Shown here one piece after another: positions 6,617-11,159 of a DNA stretch of 11,159 nucleotides (its first letter is position 1; the number at the start of each line of letters is the position of its first letter). The position numbers were made by a program, and so were the translations under genes. Source of the DNA: an uncultured Eubacteriales bacterium (GTDB lineage: Bacteria; Bacillota; Clostridia; Oscillospirales; CAG-272); assembly GCA_934477985.1 (NCBI GenBank), contig CAKSOR010000047.1:1-11159 (forward strand), in the 5' to 3' direction. The notes under the pieces were generated by a model. It saw nothing but the letters and a program-made list of their open reading frames with translations, made no database searches and was not told the origin of the DNA.

Positions 6617-9286
6617 TTATTTCTGCTTTTTGCGCACCCACCTGTCGAACACCGCTATCAGAGCCGGCAGCATGAAGAGTATCAGAATGATTGCCGAGAG
6701 AGCACCGACGGACAGTGTTTTCACGATCTGCTCTATCGGTGGATTTCCGAAGAGCGGTCCGACCACCATTGTGACCAGAACCATTATTGAGCCGGACGTG
6801 AGCACCGTGTGGATACTGCCGTTGTACGCGGCGACCAGCGCGTTCTTTACATCCATCTCAGCCCGCGCCTCGCGGTAATAGCTCGTGAAGACTATTCCGT
6901 AGTCTATCGTCGCGCCCATCAGTATGCACTCGACGATGAGCAGCGCGAGATAATAAATCGAACCGCCGAAAAGCCCGACCGCGGAGACCGTGACAAACAC
7001 GCCGCACTGCACGATGAGCACGAGTATCGCCGGGATTATGAAGGAACGGAAGGTCAGCGCGACCACGATGAAAATCGATATCGCGGTCATGAGCGTTATG
7101 GTCAGAAGCTCGCGGTCAAAGCCGGTCTCAAGCTCGTATACCATCTCACTGTTTCCGATAAGATAGTGATCTCCGGAGAGCTTTGCGTCACATTCGCCGT
7201 TCAGGCTCGTCATGAACGCGGTCGTCTTTTCCGACTCGTCCGGATATTCGGAGGTAATTACCGCAAGAGAGTACTTCTCGCTCCGCAGCTGCTTTATCGC
7301 GTCATCTATTGTGCTCTTCGAGTCTGTAATCTCCTTTTTGAGATCCGATGTGATCAGCTTGTCAAACCGGCTGTCAGACGTGAGTTCATACATGTGCGCG
7401 AACAGCTCATCAAGCGACAGCGTCCACGCGGAATCACTGTGTGTCCGGCTTGCCACATACAGGTACAAAGCCGAGAGCGAATTCTCGTCCGCAAAACCCA
7501 GAAACTCCGCGAGCTCTGCCGGCGTGAAGGTCTTGTCGGATATCACCGCGTCGGCGATATACTTCGTCTTCATCAGCGAGGCGATTTCGACCTCACCGAA
7601 CATAGCCGCGTATTCGGGGTTCTTTGTCAGGCTTTCGACAAAGGTCAGATACTCGTAGAGAGACATCGTCTTGTCAGGAGTGTAGTTCTCCATGAATCTC
7701 AGCATGAAGAGCTGCGTAATCGATTCCTCGCTCGTACCGAGTGCTGCCGCGAGAGCCGCGGGCGGCATCTGTGCCTGGAGCAGGTTCTTATCTGTCATCT
7801 GCTTCAGCGAGCTTATGCTCTCGGCGTCCTTGGCGCTTATGAGCGACCCGAACGCGGGATTACTCTTCACCATATCCATAACGCTGACAAACTCCGAAAG
7901 CGTCATCGGATAGATCTTTCCATCCTCATAGTAGTCGTAGTAGATTATCCCGAGCATATCCGGGGTCAGCTCCGCGTTTTTGTCGCCGGAGAGCATCTCT
8001 TTCAGCGTATCGTACATTTCGTCCGCGGTATACTGCTTTCCGAGCGTTGTGCAGTAAGCCGAGACGCTCTTTACCTCGCTGTCGGCTTCAATACCGCGCA
8101 GAATCTCTTCCGCCGCGGTCTCATCGCTGTTCTCGTAGAGCATGACGAGCGTGTTTTCGGACGGGAACACGTCGGCTATCGGGTCTTTGTCGCGCAGAGT
8201 ATAGACCGTGGTGGTCTGTGTCTGCAATATCGCTGTTCCGATAATCAGCAGGACGAACAGCGGAGCGATGACAAAGCGGGCTTTGTGCTCAAATCCGCCC
8301 AAAGCCGAGAGCACGCGGTTTTCTTTGCTGACGGCTTTCTTCTTTTTTGTCTTTTCAATGATCTTATGCGATACAAGTATCAGGGACGGCAGCACCGTGA
8401 AGACGCAGATCATGCTGAACGCCACGCCCTTCGCGAGCACTATGCCTATATCCATACCGATCTTGAAGCGCATGAAGACCAGCACCAGAAGTCCGACAAT
8501 CGTCGTGACCGCGCTTCCGGTGATAGAGCTGAACGCCGCATGGAGCGCGTTCGACATAGCCTTCTCGCGGTCGTCGGTCTTTTTCAGCTCCTGACGGTAG
8601 CGGTTCATGAGGATTATCGAATAGTCCATAGAGAGAGCGAGCTGCAATATAGCGGCGACTCCCGCTGTGATGTCCGAGATCTCGCCAAGAATTATATTCG
8701 TGCCGAGGTTCAGGATTATCGCGATGGCGATGTTTATAAGGAACAGCAGCGGCTCAAAGCAGGAATCGCAGGAGATGAGAAGTATGACCGCGATTATCAC
8801 GAAAGCCGCGATATAGACGGTGAGCGGGATGTCCGGAGACTTTACGCTGTCGTTGCGGACAGTGACGTCATAGTCCGAAAACTCGGAGGCGACCTTCTCC
8901 TCAAGCGCCTTTTCCTCGTCGGAATCATAATCATATTCCGTGTTCAGGACGTAAAGCGTGTATCCTTCCTTATTATAGTCGGAGCTGTCCGGGTCGTACC
9001 CGACGCTGTCGACATATTCCAGTCCGGAAAGTCTGCTTTTCACGCTGTCCCTCTCATCCGCGGCAAGCCCCTTGAACATGACGCGGATCGAGTAACTCTC
9101 CGCGTCGGGGAACTGCTCCTCCATGACCTCCATGCCGTGACGCATCGGAGAATCGTCCGGGAGATATTTCGTGAGGTCGGAGTTTATACTCACCCCGAGC
9201 GCCATAAATCCGCACGCCGCCGCCAGAACCAGCATAACCGCCAGAATGATCACGCGGCGCTTAACAAAAAACTCAAAAATTTTCAT
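6617..9286 (-). CDS. MMPL-family (RND-type) exporter
   Basis: An 889-residue inner-membrane, proton-driven exporter of the MMPL/RND superfamily; the substrate (lipid, drug or peptide) cannot be told from sequence. It has the duplicated architecture: TM1 at about 11-33, an external loop, TM2-6 at about 155-306, TM7 at about 337-355, a large second loop at about 360-720, then TM8-12. Both halves carry the conserved TM4/TM10 Asp-Tyr pair used in proton relay: SMDYSIILMNRYR (D221-Y222) and GATIDYGIVFTSYY (D795-Y796). The second loop holds three degenerate repeats of about 80 residues (see separate entry). The ATG at 9286 is chosen because GAGG lies 7 nt upstream; a TTG eight codons earlier is less likely. 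It diverges from the TetR-type gene at 9547, probably its regulator. The minus-strand promoter is at 9338-9366. Confidence 0.92.
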   Translation of the reverse strand: MKIFEFFVKRRVIILAVMLVLAAACGFMALGVSINSDLTKYLPDDSPMRHGMEVMEEQFPDAESYSIRVMFKGLAADERDSVKSRLSGLEYVDSVGYDPDSSDYNKEGYTLYVLNTEYDYDSDEEKALEEKVASEFSDYDVTVRNDSVKSPDIPLTVYIAAFVIIAVILLISCDSCFEPLLFLINIAIAIILNLGTNIILGEISDITAGVAAILQLALSMDYSIILMNRYRQELKKTDDREKAMSNALHAAFSSITGSAVTTIVGLLVLVFMRFKIGMDIGIVLAKGVAFSMICVFTVLPSLILVSHKIIEKTKKKKAVSKENRVLSALGGFEHKARFVIAPLFVLLIIGTAILQTQTTTVYTLRDKDPIADVFPSENTLVMLYENSDETAAEEILRGIEADSEVKSVSAYCTTLGKQYTADEMYDTLKEMLSGDKNAELTPDMLGIIYYDYYEDGKIYPMTLSEFVSVMDMVKSNPAFGSLISAKDAESISSLKQMTDKNLLQAQMPPAALAAALGTSEESITQLFMLRFMENYTPDKTMSLYEYLTFVESLTKNPEYAAMFGEVEIASLMKTKYIADAVISDKTFTPAELAEFLGFADENSLSALYLYVASRTHSDSAWTLSLDELFAHMYELTSDSRFDKLITSDLKKEITDSKSTIDDAIKQLRSEKYSLAVITSEYPDESEKTTAFMTSLNGECDAKLSGDHYLIGNSEMVYELETGFDRELLTITLMTAISIFIVVALTFRSFIIPAILVLIVQCGVFVTVSAVGLFGGSIYYLALLIVECILMGATIDYGIVFTSYYREARAEMDVKNALVAAYNGSIHTVLTSGSIMVLVTMVVGPLFGNPPIEQIVKTLSVGALSAIILILFMLPALIAVFDRWVRKKQK
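7286..8023 (-). repeat. Three degenerate ~80-residue repeats in the exporter's second external loop
   Basis: Within residues about 422-667 of the exporter, three segments align: MTLSEFVSVMDMVKSNPAFG at 461, MSLYEYLTFVESLTKNPEYA at 541 and LSLDELFAHMYELTSDSRFD at 623. Each is preceded by a helical stretch (MLGIIYYDYYEDG, ITQLFMLRFMENY, LSALYLYVASRTH) and followed by a short linker. Spacing is 80 and 82 residues. The repeats are diverged at the DNA level. No known domain was recognised. Confidence 0.7.
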
Positions 9287-9316
9287 CAATATTCCTCTCT
9301 TCTTACCCAATTGCTA

Positions 9317-9345
9317 TTGACAAATTACTTTTTTTATAGTATACT
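9317..9345 (+). promoter_or_regulatory. Promoter directed toward the TetR-family gene
   Basis: Perfect TTGACA (9317-9322), a 17-bp spacer and TATACT (9340-9345). Predicted start is near 9352, giving a leader of about 195 nt before the ATG at 9547. It is interlocked with the minus-strand promoter, so RNA polymerase can presumably occupy only one at a time. Confidence 0.7.
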
Positions 9346-9366
9346 ATATTCGGGACGGAAAGTCAA
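9338..9366 (-). promoter_or_regulatory. Promoter of the MMPL exporter gene
   Basis: On the minus strand TTGACT (9366-9361), a 17-bp spacer and TATACT (9343-9338). Predicted start is near 9331, about 45 nt before the ATG at 9286. The -10 box shares the palindrome 9335-9348 with the -10 box of the opposing promoter. Confidence 0.7.
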
Positions 9367-9391
9367 CCGACTGTTTATTTCATATAGTTGT

Positions 9392-9405
9392 GTTGTGTAC
9401 ACAAC
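9392..9405. promoter_or_regulatory. 14-bp perfect palindrome, candidate regulator operator
   Basis: GTTGTGTACACAAC is fully self-complementary. It lies 26 bp beyond the -35 box of the exporter promoter and about 40 bp downstream of the predicted tetR-direction start site, a sensible position for binding by the divergent TetR-type protein. Binding itself is inference. Confidence 0.5.
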
Positions 9406-9427
9406 CCGGATTTGATGTTCTGAAATA

Positions 9428-9448
9428 AACAAATTTCTAAAATTTGTT
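9428..9448. repeat. 9-bp AT-rich inverted repeat in the tetR leader
   Basis: AACAAATTT, a 3-base spacer and AAATTTGTT form a perfect inverted repeat in the leader between the promoters and the TetR-family gene. It could be a second operator or a weak RNA hairpin. It is unlike the 9392-9405 palindrome in sequence. Confidence 0.45.
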
Positions 9449-9546
9449 GCCAGGGAAACGCTGGTATAAGCTATCTCTGCTGTAAAGCCCATAAATCCAG
9501 GTTTCCGGCGCACAAAACCCGATTTATTAACAAGGAGGAGGTTTCC

Positions 9547-10083
9547 ATGGAAAATCAGAGAATCCGTGTCAGCAAGACCATGCTGAAAAACGCGCTCATG
9601 CAGCTGCTTGAAAAGAAACCGATCGAGAAGATCACAATCTATGAGCTGTGCGACACGGCGCAGATCAACCGCACCACATTCTATAAGTATTACGGAAGCC
9701 AGTACGACCTTCTCAGCGATATAGAAAAGGATCACTTCGGCAAGCTTGAGGAGCTGCTCTCCGAGCGCGGAGTTGACGGCGAGGATATCCTGTGCAAGGT
9801 GCTCGAAGCCCTGCACGAGGATGAAAAGAACTACAAGATCCTGATAAACGCCCTGCCGGACAAGGACTTTTCCGCGAAGCTGTTCAATCTTCCGGCGATT
9901 AGAATGCAGATCGAAAAAACCATCCCCGAGACCTTTTCAACCCGCGAGCGGGAACACCTCTGCCTCTTCTTTTACCAGGGAGGCTACGCGATCATACGCG
10001 AATGGCTGAACCGTGAGGATCGCGAGCCGCCGAAAACTCTCGCCGCCTTTCTGAACGGAGTCATCAAGAAGCTGATGAGGTGA
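9547..10083 (+). CDS. TetR/AcrR-family transcriptional regulator
   Basis: A 178-residue one-component regulator. The N-terminal DNA-binding domain spans about residues 8-55, with the helix-turn-helix in ITIYELCDTAQINRTTFYKY, the typical TetR recognition-helix ending TFYKYYGSQYDLL. The C-terminal half carries FFYQGGYAIIREWLNRED, the G-G-x..R-x-W pattern common in Firmicutes TetR proteins with a TetR_C_8-like ligand domain. The ATG at 9547 is supported by a strong AAGGAGGAGG (9532-9541). It is divergent from the MMPL exporter with a 260-bp regulatory spacer, so local control of that exporter, and probably autoregulation, is the natural inference. The ligand is unknown. No clear terminator follows the stop. 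Confidence 0.93.
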   Translation: MENQRIRVSKTMLKNALMQLLEKKPIEKITIYELCDTAQINRTTFYKYYGSQYDLLSDIEKDHFGKLEELLSERGVDGEDILCKVLEALHEDEKNYKILINALPDKDFSAKLFNLPAIRMQIEKTIPETFSTREREHLCLFFYQGGYAIIREWLNREDREPPKTLAAFLNGVIKKLMR

Positions 10084-10180
10084 GACGCGCAAAATCTCCC
10101 TTTCGCGAAGCCGCGCCGTCAGATTGAATACCGGATTAAACTGTTCACTGAAATTATACCCGCAGTTCATGAATAAACTC
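10084..10180. other. Short spacer after the TetR-family gene
   Basis: Nothing is recognised in this stretch apart from an 8-bp TTCGCGAA palindrome near 10102. There is no convincing terminator for the upstream gene. Confidence 0.5.
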
Positions 10181-10209
10181 TTGATCTCCGGCATATTATG
10201 TGCTAGAAT
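10181..10209 (+). promoter_or_regulatory. Promoter upstream of the structured leader / Cys-rich gene
   Basis: TTGATC (10181-10186), a 17-bp spacer and TAGAAT (10204-10209). Predicted start is near 10216. The first likely secreted-protein gene begins only at 10656, so a transcript from here would have a leader of about 440 nt, or would end at the hairpin near 10441. Confidence 0.5.
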
Positions 10210-10215
10210 ACTGAT

Positions 10216-10441
10216 ACAAGATAGTGCTGCCGCTCAAAATAGGACTTGATCTTCAAAGAAAATGTCCTGAAGAAGGAGCTTGACAATATGCGTACCAACC
10301 ACATGTTTGCCATAGCCGTATACCTTCAAGACAGACACGACAGGTCTGTCCTTTTCGGCCGCCCTCCATCGCCTGATATCGACGCTTTATACAAAGGCGT
10401 GTTTTGTCTGTGCTTTTTGCACGGTCGGAGCACGCCTTTTT
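10216..10441 (+). ncRNA. Candidate structured small RNA or attenuated leader
   Basis: Between a promoter-like site and a terminator-like hairpin lies about 225 nt rich in local complementarity. AGGAC near 10233 can pair with GTCCT near 10264, GACAGAC (10330-10336) pairs perfectly with GTCTGTC (10344-10350), and a terminal hairpin covers 10393-10441. I do not recognise an Rfam family. A small open frame (10288-10548) with a good ribosome site overlaps it, so a coding transcript is an alternative reading. Confidence 0.35.
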
Positions 10442-10548
10442 GCGTTCCTGCCCGGAGGGTGTTTGCCGCGCCGCGAAAGCGCTTGTCTGTGTCGGACATT
10501 CAGACTGCGATCCGGGGGTATTCCCCGCGCCGCGAGAGTGCCGCGTAA
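10288..10548 (+). CDS. Possible small protein, 86 residues, unknown function
   Basis: ATG at 10288 is preceded by AAGGAG (10273-10278) at 9 nt spacing. The product begins MRTNHMFAIAVYLQDRHDRS and is arginine- and proline-rich with several cysteines (FCLCF). It has no transmembrane segment, signal peptide or domain that I recognise. The frame runs through the terminator-like hairpin at 10393-10441 and through two CCGCGCCGCG copies (10466-10475, 10525-10534), so its reading may be incidental to RNA structure. The Shine-Dalgarno site is the main argument for it. Confidence 0.3.
   Translation: MRTNHMFAIAVYLQDRHDRSVLFGRPPSPDIDALYKGVFCLCFLHGRSTPFCVPARRVFAAPRKRLSVSDIQTAIRGYSPRRESAA
10393..10441 (+). 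terminator. Terminator-like hairpin with nested stem
   Basis: AAAGGCGTG (10393-10401) pairs with CACGCCTTT (10431-10439), and the T-run spans 10437-10441. The 29-nt loop contains a second stem, GTGC (10410-10413) with GCAC (10419-10422) around five T. It could terminate a short RNA started near 10216 or act as an attenuator before the Cys-rich gene. The long loop makes termination strength uncertain. Confidence 0.5.
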
Positions 10549-10655
10549 AACGGCAAATCCTGTGAATCGGAGGTGTGAAGGTCAAAAAAACGTCATATCC
10601 GCCATGAAAAAGACGGTAAACGGCGGTAATTATTCTTAAGTAAGGAGATGAACAA
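10442..10655 (+). other. Leader between the hairpin and the Cys-rich protein gene
   Basis: There is no gene I can defend here beyond the end of the possible small frame at 10548. It contains two 10-bp direct repeats CCGCGCCGCG (10466, 10525), a CGGGG-CCCCG hairpin near 10514-10528, and a CCGCC/GGCGG stem (10599-10603 with 10622-10626). An 11-codon frame (10604-10639, MKKTVNGGNYS) ends 16 nt before the next ATG but lacks a well-placed ribosome site. Confidence 0.4.
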
Positions 10656-11159
10656 ATGAGACGAAAAATTTACCGGATATTTTCGGTACTGCTCTGCCTT
10701 CAGCTGTTGTTCGGGCTTGTGCCGGTAGAGCTCAATCCCGAACATGACGATCACGATCACGACCATGGATTTGGTCTGGTGACCCCGGTCTCGGCGTGGG
10801 ATGAGGAGAGCGAATGCGTATTCTGCGGCGGATTCATCGCGGACGCTTACATATGCGACTGCGGGGTGGGCGGCGATCACTGCTCAGCCGAGAGCGGGCG
10901 AGACTGCTACGAAGCCAACCACTGCCAGGGCTGCGGAGAAGGTGTGGGCGAGGAGAACATCTGCGCATGCGGCGAGGGCTGTGAGAACTGCTCCAAGCTC
11001 TGCGATTGCGGCGGGGGCTGTGAGAAATGCGGCGATCTCTGCCTTGGCTGCGGTAGATGCGATCAGTGCTACAACTACATATTGATTTTGTCAATATCAG
11101 TTGACAAGAATTCTCCAAGAATTAACAAATGCATCATTGTTAAATCAGCCAACAGCGAC
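10656..11159 (+). CDS. Secreted, extremely Cys-rich protein with His-rich segment (3' end cut by window)
   Basis: ATG at 10656 follows TAAGGAGA (10641-10648). Residues 1-24 look like a signal peptide: RRK, then the hydrophobic stretch IFSVLLCLQLLFGLVPV. Residues 29-37 form a metal-ligand-like EHDDHDHDH run. Residues 54-138 contain 20 cysteines in 85 positions, mostly as CxC, CxxC and CG pairs, ending in a short repeat array. I infer an exported protein, perhaps the start of a large Clostridia surface protein whose Cys clusters bind metal or form disulfides. The frame stays open to base 11159 (168 codons) without a stop, so the C-terminus is not seen. The last 27 residues (from base 11079) are hydrophobic/polar with one Cys and sit in AT-rich DNA unlike the rest, so this tail may not belong to the original gene. 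Function unknown. Confidence 0.75.
   Translation, partial: MRRKIYRIFSVLLCLQLLFGLVPVELNPEHDDHDHDHGFGLVTPVSAWDEESECVFCGGFIADAYICDCGVGGDHCSAESGRDCYEANHCQGCGEGVGEENICACGEGCENCSKLCDCGGGCEKCGDLCLGCGRCDQCYNYILILSISVDKNSPRINKCIIVKSANSD
10962..11069 (+). repeat. 13-residue Cys repeats (39-bp units) in the Cys-rich protein
   Basis: CACGEGCENCSKL (codons 10962-11000) and CDCGGGCEKCGDL (11001-11039) are tandem copies of C-x-C-G-x-G-C-x-x-C-x-x-L. A partial third unit, CLGCGRCDQC, follows (11040-11069). Copies are conserved in cysteine spacing rather than in DNA sequence. Confidence 0.7.
11079..11159. other. AT-rich stretch with clustered inverted repeats
   Basis: Composition shifts sharply from GC-rich repeat DNA to AT-rich sequence at about 11079. 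Inverted repeats cluster here: ATATTGA with TCAATAT (11079-11085, 11091-11097), TTGTCAA with TTGACAA around TATCAG, and TTAACAA with TTGTTAA (11122-11128, 11137-11143). A TTGACA lies at 11101. This could be the end of an inserted element or a genomic junction; no family was recognised. Confidence 0.4.

Noticed and set aside
9287..9310. Eight-residue longer start (TTG) for the exporter
   Set aside because: The GAGG site is correctly spaced for the ATG at 9286, and the longer form lacks a better site.
6809..9415. Very long plus-strand open frame (868 codons) opposite the exporter gene
   Set aside because: It mirrors the codon bias of the minus-strand gene, gives an Arg/His/Asp-rich product with no recognisable domain, and has no sensible ribosome site. 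The opposite strand encodes a clear 12-TM transporter.
10604..10639. 11-codon leader peptide MKKTVNGGNYS
   Set aside because: No ribosome-binding site at proper distance and no run of regulatory codons; kept only as a remark in the leader entry.
10962..11069. CRISPR-like array suggested by regular 39-bp spacing
   Set aside because: Only the cysteine codons recur; there is no identical repeat with unique spacers, and the units are in frame within a coding sequence.
1..11159. tRNA, rRNA or known riboswitch genes
   Set aside because: Reading both strands showed no cloverleaf with a recognisable T-loop and anticodon arm and no rRNA motif. A covariance-model scan could not be run, so a diverged structured RNA is not excluded.

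Overview
The window looks like chromosomal DNA of an anaerobic, probably gut- or rumen-associated Clostridia member (Ruminococcaceae/Oscillospiraceae-like). The pointers are pyruvate formate-lyase with its activase, an MMPL exporter with a divergent TetR-type regulator, an LtrC-like remnant of a Firmicutes conjugative element, Firmicutes-style promoters and strong Shine-Dalgarno sites. This placement is inference from gene content; there is no rRNA or other phylogenetic marker.

Left (1-1863): the C-terminal part of pflB, cut by the window start, then complete pflA on the same strand. A perfect 13-bp inverted repeat lies between them and reads as an intrinsic terminator for the opposite strand. 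Middle-left (1864-5006): a degraded N-terminal transposase piece on the minus strand, then a near-consensus promoter driving two translationally coupled genes. One is a DUF6933 plus pRiA4b-ORF3-like protein and the other a SWIM zinc-finger protein. This pair has no known function and is the best candidate here for an undescribed system.

Middle (5007-6616): a graveyard of mobile DNA. In order it holds a 94-bp inverted-repeat (MITE-like) element, a stub of an AlbA_2/Schlafen-type domain, a frameshifted 3' half of an ISAs1-family transposase, a minus-strand LtrC/ArdC-like zincin fragment with a mutated HExxH motif and an internal stop, and a 141-bp fold-back element ending just after the next gene.

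Right (6617-11159): an 889-residue MMPL/RND-type exporter on the minus strand, whose large second external loop holds three degenerate repeats of about 80 residues. It diverges from a TetR-family gene. The spacer has two consensus-like promoters whose -10 boxes share one palindrome, plus separate inverted repeats that could be operators. After tetR comes a promoter followed by a structured stretch of about 225 nt ending in a terminator-like hairpin (candidate small RNA or attenuated leader). A signal-peptide, His-rich, extremely Cys-rich protein gene then runs off the window end, with an abrupt AT-rich change in its last 80 bases.

Functionally, pflB/pflA form an anaerobic pyruvate-cleaving module and the TetR/MMPL pair a regulated export module. 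The rest is accessory.
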